Source: Strigamia acuminata (Eukaryota > Arthropoda > Chilopoda > Geophilomorpha > Linotaeniidae). Taken from it: a DNA stretch of 64,000 bases. Of the stretch, positions 1 through 19,782 are shown piece after piece. The position numbers and the translations under genes are program-made. The DNA lies in assembly GCA_949358305.1 (NCBI GenBank), contig OX442314.1, positions 55,995,369 through 56,059,368 on the forward strand, read 5' to 3'. Numbering within the stretch: the stretch's first letter is position 1; each line of letters opens with the position of its first letter. The notes beneath the pieces are model-generated. The model was given only the letters and a program-made list of their open reading frames with translations. It did not search any database and was not told where the DNA came from.

Positions 1-2
1 GT

Positions 3-2177
3 GTCACGATCACACACGGTTATAATTCGAAGAAATCCCAGATCGATAGCTGTAAAGAAGCGTACGAACTCGCTCGACTGGAGGGAATCCCTTACAACGA
101 AGAAGGGGACCCGCTAGCACAGATGAACATGATCATTCGTCTTGCCAAAGAGCGAGCGGAAAAACGAGCCCTTAGAAGGAGTCGAAAAAGCGTAAAACGT
201 CAAAAAACGAATAACCAAACGACGGACTCCTATGATTCCACCCGAACATCCGACGCCGACGACGAAAGCGAGGCCGATTCCCTCAGCTCGAAAGGAATCA
301 ACGTTCAAGGATGGGATAGTATAGTGGACGAGCCAGTCGAAATCCAGAACGAATTTCTGGAAGCCTTCCAGCAGGACCGTCGAAATAATAAGGGTCAACA
401 GTCGTGGGCAATCGCCCAATCCTTTGCTACGAGAGCTGGCCACACCAGTCAAACACCAAAGGATCCTAACGCAGAGATGATTAGACTGATAAATCAGCGA
501 AACCACCTCAGAAACCAGCAAGGACGGAACAGGTTGGCAATGCCAAGCCTCGAAGATATCCAGACGGTACAAGCCAACGTCGAAGCAGCAAACGAGGCGG
601 AAAGAATTAAAATACAAGCCGCCAACGAAGTCGACCGAGAAGCCGCAAGACTAAAGGCACAACTTTACAGCGGGAGAGGGTCGACCATTTTGATCGGACA
701 GAAGAACGGGGTCCTAAATGGAACAGCCATAAACGGAATTTTCCCCCCCGGAACACAACTGACCGAGTCGCAGCCAAACTCGACAACACCGACCTTGACC
801 GACCCGAACTCGACCAACGGTAATTTCCAACGATTTGCGCCACAAAATGGAGCTACGTCCCCGAACTGTGGGAATCAATACCAAGCCGATCCCATAATGG
901 AAGCTAGATTAAGAGCACTCGAAGAACGAGCACGCGCCGACTCCCAAGTCAACCAAAACCGAAATCTGAGAAATCGCCCAAGACAAAACGAGAGCCTTCT
1001 TCGAAAATATTCCGCCGATCAATGGGCCTTAGAACAAAAGGACCGAAACATAAAATGGTCACAGTTGCGACTGATGAGATTCGACGGAACCTGGAGGGCC
1101 GGCAATAAATTCTTAGACGAAGTGGCACTCACCATTTCACGACTCGGAGCCGAACCCGACGAGATGGTAACAAAAGGGCTACCCGAAATGTTAGTAGGGG
1201 AAGCCAGAGCCTGGTATGTGGAAGCAAAATTAAAAACTTGGGAACAGTTTGTCGTCGCTTTCAACAGTCAGTACGGCGAGACCCAAAAAGAAATTAGACA
1301 GAGAGTCAGTCTCATGCTACAAGCCGCAGGAGAAGAATTACGAGCCTATTTCCGACGAGCGAAAAGTTTGTTCAACGAGTTGGATACGCCACTCGACGAA
1401 TATGCGCAAAACGTGATTTTCGAAAAGGGGTTAAACGACACCTCAAAGAAAGTACTGAGAGATATGAACGCTCCCACAGCAGATAGTTTCGAACAGCTGC
1501 TAAAATTTGTAAATGACTATCACGAAGAAGTAGACGATCGTTATACGGAAGCCCTGACGCCCGAACAGAGGACACAAACGCAACTCCGCATACAGCGTAT
1601 CCATGCGAAAAATCATGACGCAGGGAGACTGATCCAGTCGCGTAGCTTCCTGAACGGGGAAATCGAGGCCGCACCTCCGAAAAAGGCGAACGATAAAGCC
1701 ACCTCGAACCCGATACCGGCTCCAAAAGCTTACAAAGCCAGTACAAACTCCGACGCAACTAATCTCGAAGAAGGGAGGGAAAGTGAAGACAATAACTCCG
1801 AGCAAAACTCAGGAGGGGATACCAGCGATAGCCAACAAGAAGAAGAGACTCTCCACGCTAACATGGGGAAAGAAATCACCCCAAGCTACCGACCCCGAAT
1901 GAAGACCGCGAATAAAACGGAGCACCACAATCCAAAAAGCGACAAACCCTACGAGAAAAAAGAGTTCGTGAGACGACCGTACCCGAAAACAGATAACTCC
2001 ACCACAAAACCTTGTAATTATTGTAACGAGGTGGGACACTGGAGAAGAGATTGTCCAAAACGAAAGAAGAGGAAAGAAGAGAAGGAAGCCGCCAAAAACG
2101 ACGCATTGTTAGAAAAGCTAACAGCCAAATTCGAAGAACTGACAAAAAACTGGTTAAAGCAGACAGAGAAAAAATAA
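3..2177 (+). CDS. gag: Gag polyprotein, copy A (5' partial)
   Basis: Retrotransposon structural protein that would form the particle and bind element RNA. The frame is open from base 3; the first Met is at 123, but residues before it still resemble copy B Gag, so the true start lies outside the window. From 123 there are 684 residues: a charged N-terminal half, a capsid-like region near 1075-1560 (FDGTWRAGNKFLDEV, matching FDGSWKAGDRFLDEV in copy B), an acidic linker, and one CCHC zinc knuckle (CNYC-x4-H-x4-C) at about 2011-2053. The ORF overlaps pol in the -1 frame and ends in TAA at 2175-2177. No internal stop or frameshift is seen. Confidence 0.88.
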   Translation, partial: VTITHGYNSKKSQIDSCKEAYELARLEGIPYNEEGDPLAQMNMIIRLAKERAEKRALRRSRKSVKRQKTNNQTTDSYDSTRTSDADDESEADSLSSKGINVQGWDSIVDEPVEIQNEFLEAFQQDRRNNKGQQSWAIAQSFATRAGHTSQTPKDPNAEMIRLINQRNHLRNQQGRNRLAMPSLEDIQTVQANVEAANEAERIKIQAANEVDREAARLKAQLYSGRGSTILIGQKNGVLNGTAINGIFPPGTQLTESQPNSTTPTLTDPNSTNGNFQRFAPQNGATSPNCGNQYQADPIMEARLRALEERARADSQVNQNRNLRNRPRQNESLLRKYSADQWALEQKDRNIKWSQLRLMRFDGTWRAGNKFLDEVALTISRLGAEPDEMVTKGLPEMLVGEARAWYVEAKLKTWEQFVVAFNSQYGETQKEIRQRVSLMLQAAGEELRAYFRRAKSLFNELDTPLDEYAQNVIFEKGLNDTSKKVLRDMNAPTADSFEQLLKFVNDYHEEVDDRYTEALTPEQRTQTQLRIQRIHAKNHDAGRLIQSRSFLNGEIEAAPPKKANDKATSNPIPAPKAYKASTNSDATNLEEGRESEDNNSEQNSGGDTSDSQQEEETLHANMGKEITPSYRPRMKTANKTEHHNPKSDKPYEKKEFVRRPYPKTDNSTTKPCNYCNEVGHWRRDCPKRKKRKEEKEAAKNDALLEKLTAKFEELTKNWLKQTEKK

Positions 2178-5100
2178 TAAATCTGTCTGCACGCCCGGAA
2201 GACCAAACCCCAAAATTTACCACGAATACGACAATTAACCAGGCAATTAACGAAGTAATTACGGAAGAAGTAGTCAAATTAAAACTCGAATTAAAAGAGA
2301 AAAAATCGAAAGAAATTGAAACAAATAATAAAGAAATTAGCGACTCAAGTTCGGAAGACGAATTAAAAGCCAAATGGATAAACACCAATTGGTTAGAAAA
2401 ACAAATAAAAGAATTACAGAAAAAGGTCGTTTATTTCACTACGGCTTACTTCACCACAGAAAAACGCGAATATAGTGGCCCAACCACTAATACGGCGGAC
2501 GGCGAAAAAATAGCCGAAACATTCCAAGAATTACCTCACGCCTACGAGGAGGCCCCACCTCGAAAGAAACGCATTTTACATTGTAATTTGGCTAAAGAGC
2601 GGAAGGACTCACTCGCAATGTTAACAATCAAGTTTAACGACAAAAAATTCATCGGTTTGTTGGATTCGGGAGCCGACCGGTCCTTTATCTCTTCAGATCT
2701 ATACGAGTCGTTGGACAAAAAACAACGCGACAAACTACGGGGAATAAGCGAAAATGTGGCCGTAAAAACCGCTGCTGGAGAAGTGCGTCCAGTAGGGGTA
2801 CTGACAACAAAAGTCATATGGGAGGGAGGCGTAATAACCCATCCTTTCATCGTTTTACCAACCTACGACACGGTCCTACTCTTGGGTATGGACATCATGG
2901 CCATAATGGAGATCCAGCCCAACCCCATAACGAGGTCCTGGAACTATATCGATAAACGCGAGGACCCCCGACTAATGACAGTACCTACCGAACTCCTAGA
3001 TTCAAACGACGAAGAGGACGAATGGAAAGGCGGAAATTTGAAGCAATTCGTACAAGATTACGATTTCAAATCTTTTAACGCCCGACTCCAAGAAGGAAAT
3101 TTGGCTCACAATTTGGCCATGGACGCGAACCTAGGAGAAACCCAGACTAAATTACTTGAAGAAATGCTACAAAAACATCGAAAGATCCTGACTAAAGAAC
3201 CGGGAAAGACAAATTACGTAAAACACGAAATAGAATTAAGTACGGATAAGCCAGTACGAGTTCCATTCAAGGGCATGAACCCCCAAAAACGCGAAATCGT
3301 CAAGACGATCTGTCAAGACTTACTGGACAAGGGGATAGTGTCCGAGGCATTAGGAGAATATGCGATGAGAATTGTGCTCGTCATGCGTGCAGGATCGGAA
3401 CCCAGACTGTGTATCGATTATCGACCTCTAAACGCCATTACCGTTATCGACCCCGTCCAGATGCCATCAATCGAAGCTATTCTTCGAGAATTAGCCCCAT
3501 TTAATTGGGTAACAACGATGGATCTGTCGAAAGGATATTGGCAGGTCGAACTCCGTGCCGAAGACAAAGAAAAAACCGCTTTCTGGTCCCCGATGGGCAG
3601 ATTAATGTTTAATGTCATGCCATTTGGCCTAGTAAATGCCCCGGCAACATTTCAACGATTAATCGAGAAGGTTTTGGGCGACGCGCTACATAAATACGCC
3701 TGGGCTTACCTGGACGATATTATTATTGTTTCCCAGACTTTTGACGAACACATCAGACATATCGACGAAGTAATACGTCGTTTAGCAAAGGCCGGACTCC
3801 ACATACACCCCGGAAAGAGCCAGTTTTGCCGAAAAGAACTTGCGTTTCTTGGATACAAAGTTGGAGTCAATGGCTTATCCATAGACCCAAAGAAAGTACG
3901 AGCAATGCACCAGCTCCACTACCTAGGCATCTTTGGGCGCAAGCGACAAAAAGCGGAGAAGCGACTCTCGAGCGAGTTGTTGAATAACACACACGACAAC
4001 AAGCGACGACGCCTGGATCAGCCAAGCACGTCGTACAACACGCAAGATCGATCGCAGTCACATCCTCGAGTTTATTACCGACACGCTCGAGAACCCTCAC
4101 CGCGACGAGAACCCAGAGTCGAGAGACCACGAGAGGTTGAGACTTACCGCTACTCCAGGAATCGACCGAACCAACGCGGATGCCTCAGGTTATCAAGGCC
4201 ACGAGCGGAAACATGGGGACGCTTTGAGAGATCACGTGAAGTCGATGAGGTAGAGACTCTGCAAGTGGAAGTTCGACAAGAAGTGCCAATAACGATCGAA
4301 CACGAACAATCGGTAGAGCAGATGATCGTACCCGAACAAGAAAAACTTTACACCGAAGCCGATATGGTAGCAGCCGTCCTGAAAGTCAAGAACGAACAGG
4401 CGAAACCCGTCTATCGGCCGACCAAATCAATCGAGATGAGTGTAACATCGGTACCAAGCGCATTCATCAAGGCGCCAACAAAACCAGTTAGTAGCGTACC
4501 TTCTAGTCTGCCCAGCGCATTCCGAAAGACTGTGATTATCGGAACCCCAACATCGCTGAGTCCCTTTGAACAACTTAAACGACGACAAGATCGTTTTGGA
4601 CCCATTTTCCCGGCCGTACCGGAAGAAACGCAAAGCGAAATTTCCACGTCGAGAACGCCGATTGTTTGGGATGAGCCCGAACCCGACATTCAACGAGTTT
4701 TAATTAATTCAAAGCAAGTGGCCGTGGCTAAAACCGATAAGAACGACCAAACGCCTTCAAAACCAACTTCCAATAACCAGTCTTCGGAGGTTCGAGCCAC
4801 GATCCAGTTCGACCCAACGCCATACGATTTACAGTCGTTTCTCGACACAACCACGATCGAACAAGCGAAAGAGATGGTGTCCGACGTTGACGAATATCAA
4901 GCCAGGACCATGCAGATTGCGATAACAAACATCCAAAGTGCAGCCATAGAGTTCATCAAGAGCCCTGGACGAGATCATCCGTCACGGACAGCGCGCACAA
5001 CGGTCGTACTCACGGACATGATGTCGCTCGTATTGGCCGCGTCCACATTTAGAAACGCCCGTGTAGCGTTGGCAGCCTGGGCAGTCGTCGCACATGAAAG

Positions 5101-5917
5101 CTTTCTGTTGCCTCCCGCTCTCATCGAACGATGGCTAAAGTTAGTCCCTTCCTGTATCCAGGTTCGCGCGCAGTTAGTTGCGGAGGACGTCGACCCGGAG
5201 CAATCATATCAAGCGGTCCGAACTGTGGCTTTACCACAGAGCGAACCAGTCGTATTAATCAACGAACCTCTCCCTGAGACTCCGGCAAACCAGACAGTCC
5301 CGGCAGCCACTCCAGAGGAGACGATAAAGTTCCCCGAAGGATTGGTCCCGATCGAGGGCGTGAAAACAGTCGTCCGAAAATCGAAAGCGAAGCCGAAGAT
5401 CCTGCGGCCCAAGAAAAGGATGGAGCCAAAGCCGTTGCCTCCGATCGATGCACAGCTGAAGACGTATTATCCGAGCTTGACCATGACCAAGGGAACGAAG
5501 GATAAAATTAAGAAATCAAGCGATCATGGTCATTCGCTTTATGTGTGGATGGAACGCACCCTCGAAGCGGGTCCGGGCGTCGATTTCATTCAACACCAAC
5601 GTCTGTTGCGCGCCCACCGTGCCCCAAAGACTCCAGCCGAGGCCCAGAAGATCCACCACACGAATCAGGGCCTAGCTCCCTTCCTTTCACGTATTTGGAT
5701 ACACGAACGAGTCGGCGCCGCATACGAACCGGTTGGCGGCCACGATCGATATTTTATCGGAGAATTTGAAGATTCAAGCGACCGCTCGTCCCGTCTTACC
5801 TCTACTCCACCGATCAGTAAACCCACAACTCCGAAGATGGCTGAACCATCCGTAACTGAAGAACTACCTCCACCTCCGCCTCCGGATGTTCCCCAGGGAT
5901 CACCTGAGAAGAAGTAA
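2051..5917 (+). CDS. pol: Pol fragment (protease + RT) fused in frame to third-ORF C-terminal region, copy A
   Basis: Reached by -1 frameshift, so translated pol sequence would begin near 2151. In order: a linker, an aspartic protease (LLDSGADRSF, about 2655-2690), and reverse transcriptase with LCIDYRPLNA, FGLVNAP and the catalytic YLDD (about 3703). At about 3903-3910, just after the RT thumb entry (FLGYKVGVNG), the protein switches to QLHYLGIFG, which matches the middle of the copy B third ORF (QLHYLGILG). RNase H, the integrase zinc finger and the DDE core are absent. The rest is basic, Arg/Gln-rich sequence, a helix-rich middle, and the conserved module around HQRLLRAHRAP (about 5600). 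The fused 1288-codon frame has no stop, which fits a recent deletion or retained coding of the fusion. Confidence 0.85.
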   Translation: MSKTKEEERREGSRQKRRIVRKANSQIRRTDKKLVKADREKIINLSARPEDQTPKFTTNTTINQAINEVITEEVVKLKLELKEKKSKEIETNNKEISDSSSEDELKAKWINTNWLEKQIKELQKKVVYFTTAYFTTEKREYSGPTTNTADGEKIAETFQELPHAYEEAPPRKKRILHCNLAKERKDSLAMLTIKFNDKKFIGLLDSGADRSFISSDLYESLDKKQRDKLRGISENVAVKTAAGEVRPVGVLTTKVIWEGGVITHPFIVLPTYDTVLLLGMDIMAIMEIQPNPITRSWNYIDKREDPRLMTVPTELLDSNDEEDEWKGGNLKQFVQDYDFKSFNARLQEGNLAHNLAMDANLGETQTKLLEEMLQKHRKILTKEPGKTNYVKHEIELSTDKPVRVPFKGMNPQKREIVKTICQDLLDKGIVSEALGEYAMRIVLVMRAGSEPRLCIDYRPLNAITVIDPVQMPSIEAILRELAPFNWVTTMDLSKGYWQVELRAEDKEKTAFWSPMGRLMFNVMPFGLVNAPATFQRLIEKVLGDALHKYAWAYLDDIIIVSQTFDEHIRHIDEVIRRLAKAGLHIHPGKSQFCRKELAFLGYKVGVNGLSIDPKKVRAMHQLHYLGIFGRKRQKAEKRLSSELLNNTHDNKRRRLDQPSTSYNTQDRSQSHPRVYYRHAREPSPRREPRVERPREVETYRYSRNRPNQRGCLRLSRPRAETWGRFERSREVDEVETLQVEVRQEVPITIEHEQSVEQMIVPEQEKLYTEADMVAAVLKVKNEQAKPVYRPTKSIEMSVTSVPSAFIKAPTKPVSSVPSSLPSAFRKTVIIGTPTSLSPFEQLKRRQDRFGPIFPAVPEETQSEISTSRTPIVWDEPEPDIQRVLINSKQVAVAKTDKNDQTPSKPTSNNQSSEVRATIQFDPTPYDLQSFLDTTTIEQAKEMVSDVDEYQARTMQIAITNIQSAAIEFIKSPGRDHPSRTARTTVVLTDMMSLVLAASTFRNARVALAAWAVVAHESFLLPPALIERWLKLVPSCIQVRAQLVAEDVDPEQSYQAVRTVALPQSEPVVLINEPLPETPANQTVPAATPEETIKFPEGLVPIEGVKTVVRKSKAKPKILRPKKRMEPKPLPPIDAQLKTYYPSLTMTKGTKDKIKKSSDHGHSLYVWMERTLEAGPGVDFIQHQRLLRAHRAPKTPAEAQKIHHTNQGLAPFLSRIWIHERVGAAYEPVGGHDRYFIGEFEDSSDRSSRLTSTPPISKPTTPKMAEPSVTEELPPPPPPDVPQGSPEKK
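2144..2190 (+). promoter_or_regulatory. -1 ribosomal frameshift signal at gag/pol overlap, copy A
   Basis: The heptamer A AAA AAC (2144-2150) is in the gag reading frame, the arrangement needed for slipping back one base into the pol frame. Eight bases later GCAGACAGA (2159-2167) can pair perfectly with TCTGTCTGC (2182-2190); the 14-base loop holds the gag stop. Pol lies in the frame reached by a -1 shift. Copy B has the same layout with a different stem sequence. Function is inferred from position and structure. Confidence 0.75.
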
Positions 5918-5984
5918 AGTGAAATCTAACTTTGAGTTTTCGCAATGTTTGTTGTTTTATTGTAAATCCCCCAACAACATTGCT

Positions 5985-5996
5985 GAGGAGGGGACG
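5985..5996 (+). other. polypurine tract next to 3' LTR, copy A
   Basis: GAGGAGGGGA followed by CG immediately precedes the LTR start. Copy B has GGGAGGGGGA plus CG at the same place. This is the expected plus-strand primer site for reverse transcription. Confidence 0.65.
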
Positions 5997-6202
5997 TGTG
6001 GTGACCACGAGGTCACAAAAGTGTTTTAATAATTTATAATTCAATAAATAATGATTTTAGTATTCATAATAAAATATTGTCAGATCATTACGGGAAAACT
6101 AGCTATACTAGTTTTACCGTTTCTGCGGGACTGACGTGACAACGTCATGAATTTGCATAATTCTCCGAATTTAGGCAAATACGTCATTTCCGGTCCAGCC
6201 AG

Positions 6203-6210
6203 TATTTAAA
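6203..6210 (+). promoter_or_regulatory. TATA-like element of LTR A
   Basis: TATTTAAA, about 340 bases upstream of the LTR poly(A) signal; expected to start the element transcript near 6230. Confidence 0.45.
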
Positions 6211-6544
6211 CCCGTGTCTGACCGGAAACCCCCCACTTTATAGATACCAGAGCAACATTAGCATCACCACCTCACCGTCAGGCCGTTTTACCGGATTGAT
6301 AGAGGATCGATGCCCGTTGCCAAATTCATCTATAAACCACAGTCACAGATATTTATCGTAGCAATACTACGATAGTAATATCTACCGAAGCGAAGCGTTT
6401 GCGAACACGTGTTTCGCCAGACGCCATTACCCTAGACAACAGAAGCCACGTGTAAGACTGCCGTGCAGCAACAAATCGTATCCGCCGACAAGGATCCGAG
6501 ACCACAACATTGTTAAGTATATTTGTATTATATTACAAGTGTGA

Positions 6545-6550
6545 AATAAA
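6545..6550 (+). terminator. poly(A) signal of LTR A
   Basis: AATAAA inside the LTR, downstream of the TATA-like box, as expected at the end of the R region. Confidence 0.45.
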
Positions 6551-6650
6551 AGGTTATTATTGTAAGATATTGTGTTAAGTTTATTTATCGGAAACCAAGG
6601 TTACGACAACTCCACCTTATTTGTGAACATGTGTGACGGTGACGACCACA

Positions 6651-7369
6651 ACTCCTATCGCATGATAGTACCGGGTATAAGTCGCGCAAATAGTGAATAA
6701 AATATGAGATAATAAAGACAACAAAGTTTCTCAAAACGTGACATTTATTGGTTTTATCCAATACAATCAATTACTAAAAGTTATATAAGAACTAGTGCCG
6801 ACATTTGGCAAGTTAAAAGCACATTTAACTATACAATAAAATGGCCAAATGGCCCTAAAATAATAACATTACGGTTATTGGTGATCCGGGGTTCGGGAAC
6901 GGCAAAACGCCCGCTCGACCGAGTTAAAAGATGTCATCTACGCGTAGCCGGGCTGGCTGTGTCTTCGCGGCTTCCGTCGGCGCTTCGTAATCGTGGAACT
7001 GGTTCTTTCGCGTTCCTGGTTCGTATCTTGTAATGGTCCGTGTAATGCTGTTTGGTTCGATCCGAGAGGTGCAGTTGACTTTTAACTGCACCGCCACAAC
7101 TAGGGTCGGAAATTGGTAATGAATAAATGAAGTCATTTATTCTTCAAGGTTCCGTTGGTGAATTATAATTAATTCGGGACGTTGTGAGTTTAATAAATCA
7201 ACTCAATAAATTGTATTCAATTTATTGTCACGAATTTGATTCGTCATACGGTGAAACAGGTCTCGTGACTTGCTTCGATTGTTAACTTGTTGCCAAGTTT
7301 AAACAATTAAGGTTTTTTTTATCAACTACAAAATATAATAAAGGTTAAACATCGCAACACACAATTGCC
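6651..7369. other. intergenic, no gene recognised
   Basis: AT-rich sequence with no convincing coding exon or RNA gene. Some of it may belong to the end of LTR A. Confidence 0.4.
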
Positions 7370-8090
7370 GTCAAAGTTCGCCTTGCTGAGCAGAACAGTA
7401 TCGCGCGTGCCCTAAATAACAGTGCGGTGAGAGACGGCACTGATATTCAGGGGGATATAGCCCGCAGTTCTGCACAACAGAATTAATCACCCGAGATACT
7501 ACTCATAAGTAGACTGCTTTGGCACCATCACCGAAGAGATATAACATTCCCAAACACATAATGCTACTGGCGGTAACTGCATGTTTTGCATACAGACTGC
7601 TTTGGCACCATCAAGTGATGGAGTCAATCTCTTGCAGTAACAGTGCTACTGACGGTTACTAAATACTTTGGTATCACACGTGATTCTATTGTCCGACCAC
7701 GAGGATACTTATGCGGGAGGCTTTCTCCTCGGCAAGACCGTTTGACGGAAACATGAATAGTCCGAACTTCGCCTTCAGTTGACGGGGGTTGCATGGCTCA
7801 GCAGAGCCATGCTATGCATGGTCCGGTAGGACCATGCCCTGAGTAAGAAACAGTTATTTGACATGCGGAACATACCAAATAACCAGAAATCAAGAACTAA
7901 CTAACTTCCTGTTGTCAGGGAGTTTTATACTTGGTGGGATTAAGTTCCACCAATCCTGTATCGCAGGAAGTGGATACAGGGATGCAAGTTTGGATTATGC
8001 TAATCCTTGACATGAAACAGGAAATGGATACCGGGGACCGGAAGTGGATACCCAGGACACATTCCCAAGTCACACATTAATCCTTTAATC
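7370..8090 (-). mobile_element. LTR-like remnant rich in short hairpins
   Basis: Read on the minus strand, this resembles 24.85-25.5 kb on the plus strand: both have GTATCCACTTCCTG, then GGATTGG, then a hairpin block, then TATATCCCCCTG (a TATA-like box) and GATACTG. That order fits a U3/R region. Perfect hairpins lie at 7791-7812, 7816-7837, 7931-7953, 7955-7980 and 7992-8006. AGACTGCTTTGGCACCATCA occurs twice (near 7511 and 7591). No coding region of the parent element is visible. Confidence 0.5.
7791..7837. repeat. two adjacent perfect hairpins (9-bp stem, 4-nt loop each)
   Basis: Stem GCATGGCTC pairs with GAGCCATGC around AGCA (7791-7812). Three bases later GCATGGTCC pairs with GGACCATGC around GGTA (7816-7837). 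The stems differ at matching positions on both arms, so pairing is kept although the sequence changed. Confidence 0.8.
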
Positions 8091-8487
8091 CGCATGGTCA
8101 CTATTCCAAGAATGTGACCAATTCTTTCTTCCAATCATTCAATACAATAATATAACTTTATATTATTGTCAAGTTAAATAATCTAAACCAATATATTAAA
8201 TACTTATTTAATATATTGAATGTTATTCATTTAATTCCGTATTTCGAATTCACCGCTGATTTGCGATAGCGCCTTCTAGTGGCAACATACCGCATTGACG
8301 AATGCGGTTTTAGCAGACGAAATCTTGTATTTTCGGCCGTGATACTCCGATATCACGAAGTAACGTTAATTAATATTTATTAATACAACATTTTACGACT
8401 AAAGACAGCATAAACAACTTTATTCAAGTCGTATCAGTTTTACAAGCAAATACAGTAAAATTACCGTCATAATGACGCAATAGGCAT

Positions 8488-8716
8488 TTATAGCCATATT
8501 AATTTGTCACACATGATGAATAATATCGCCGTCACGTGTTTCATTGGGTATTGGAATGGACTAAGTTTGTAAGTGAATTGTTGACAAGGTAATGGGCATG
8601 CGCATTCTCTTTCAACATCGGTCGACGAGTGAATTTTGTAATACAATCTGCGCACATCTTTCGCCATTGATGAAGAATTGCACATGCGAGTGTTCTCCTT
8701 GACTGCGAACAGCATA
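8488..8716 (-). pseudogene. DEG/ENaC (pickpocket-like) channel exon, truncated
   Basis: A splice acceptor ending ACAG (on the minus strand) precedes a 75-codon frame with [21 protein letters not shown]. The C-x-C-P-x-P-C then aromatic then Ser pattern is typical of the cysteine-rich extracellular region of degenerin/ENaC sodium channels. The frame then reads a hydrophobic stretch and stops at TAA, with a minus-strand AATAAA near 8423, so the second transmembrane segment is missing. No companion exon was found nearby. Probably a broken gene fragment; a short exon with an unrecognised donor is the alternative. Confidence 0.4.
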
Positions 8717-8719
8717 CTG

Positions 8720-9366
8720 TCGAAGAAATAAAAATTACGATGCGATTATCAATTTAATATAAGTGAATTAAAATATTAAATGAGCAAAGATTAAATTATA
8801 CTTGACCTGCACGGTTGATGTATTTTCATTTTGTTCGCCAAACAGTTTTGTTTACAGTGGTAATGTTTACAGTAGTTACATTTGAGGTGCAGTCGTGTTC
8901 AAAAAACTGGACCCTCAGCCTCACTGTGCTGGCAATTGAAATTGTAAGTAGTTTCGTGTTTTGCCACTAGGTGAAGAGCCAGACATCAACAGGTGATATT
9001 ATAGCCTTGCCTACAGTGATCCTTTCATAATTAAGTGGGCAGTTTTAAAAAAATAAATGTAAATTATTCTCATAGAAAAACTGTGTAGATGTAAAATATT
9101 AAGAAATAAAAAGATAATTTGTACACTATTTTTTAATAATACAGAATTTTTTTTAAACAATTTAAATTTGCATATTGTCAATCATTTGTAATAAATTTCT
9201 CAATTTTTAAAACTCAAACAAAACTAGTAAAACCCGAATTTCAAACTAAATGTAAAAATCACTTTTCCGCTTACACCTTTTTGCGTTTACTGTATTTGAC
9301 AAACAAATTATTAAAAATAACATTGCTTTCGGTATTGTTCGTATTCTCTTCAACTGCGTGTCCAGC
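8720..9366. other. AT-rich intergenic stretch
   Basis: No gene seen. It contains homopolymer-rich sequence before the PABPN1-like start. Confidence 0.4.
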
Positions 9367-9519
9367 ATGCCAACAGCTCTGAACATTTATACAACTCCCA
9401 GAATGCCATTAGGAACGTCATTCAATGAAATTGCTAAGGTCATAGTTGTCCGATCTGTTCCCTTACACTTCACGGCAAAGCACGGCGCCTTCAATTCAGT
9501 TGAGCAAAGATCAAGCCCA

Positions 9520-19443
<9,924 letters not shown>

Positions 19444-19509
19444 GTCTGCTTAATCGAGGGAATTAATTAAACGGTTTCCTCAATTATGCGGATTGGTATT
19501 ACTCACCGA

Positions 19510-19782
19510 TAAATGAATTGCTGCTCTGTTCATCTTGTTTATGTTTACCCAGCTTGCTGCCATGGCACCACCACTCGGCCGTGTTTGGCTATAAATTTGG
19601 ATCGAAATTGAATTTGGTGAATTTGGTGGGAAAATGGTGAAAATTAGTAAAAATTAGGAAAATAAAGAATAAATGTGTATTTATTTGGGCGGATGGGCGC
19701 ATTTTATTGGTCGATTAATTTGTTTTGATGGATTGGTTGCGCCTGGATGTTGTTTTTCTTGTTTTTCCTGGTTGTAGGCAAG
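19510..19782. promoter_or_regulatory. shared divergent promoter region of PCNX4 and MED17
   Basis: The start codons are 339 bases apart and point away from each other; after the probable PCNX4 5' UTR exon fewer than 270 bases remain. No TATA box is obvious. A bidirectional promoter is inferred from geometry only. Confidence 0.5.

Larger units (their letters stand above)
1..6650 (+). mobile_element. Ty3/gypsy-like LTR retrotransposon, copy A (left end outside window, internally deleted)
   Basis: The order is gag, then protease and reverse transcriptase, then a third ORF, a polypurine tract and a 3' LTR. The 5' LTR and the start of gag lie left of the window. RNase H, integrase and the front of the third ORF are missing, unlike copy B at 27823-41324, which has them. 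The two copies are one family: similar Gag and RT, the same third-ORF C-terminus, and LTRs that both begin TGTGGTGACC after a purine tract ending GGGGACG. Copy A would need enzymes supplied in trans. The right boundary is approximate because no second LTR is available for comparison. Confidence 0.9.
5997..6650 (+). repeat. 3' LTR, copy A (right end approximate)
   Basis: Begins TGTGGTGACC as in copy B. It contains a TATA-like TATTTAAA at 6203-6210 and a poly(A) signal AATAAA at 6545-6550, in U3 then R order. Apart from its first bases it differs greatly in sequence from the copy B LTR, so A and B are different subfamilies. No target duplication can be tested because the left LTR is outside the window. 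Confidence 0.7.

Noticed and set aside
6585-7136. Small ORFs after LTR A
   Set aside because: Short, no domain, composition like surrounding AT-rich DNA.
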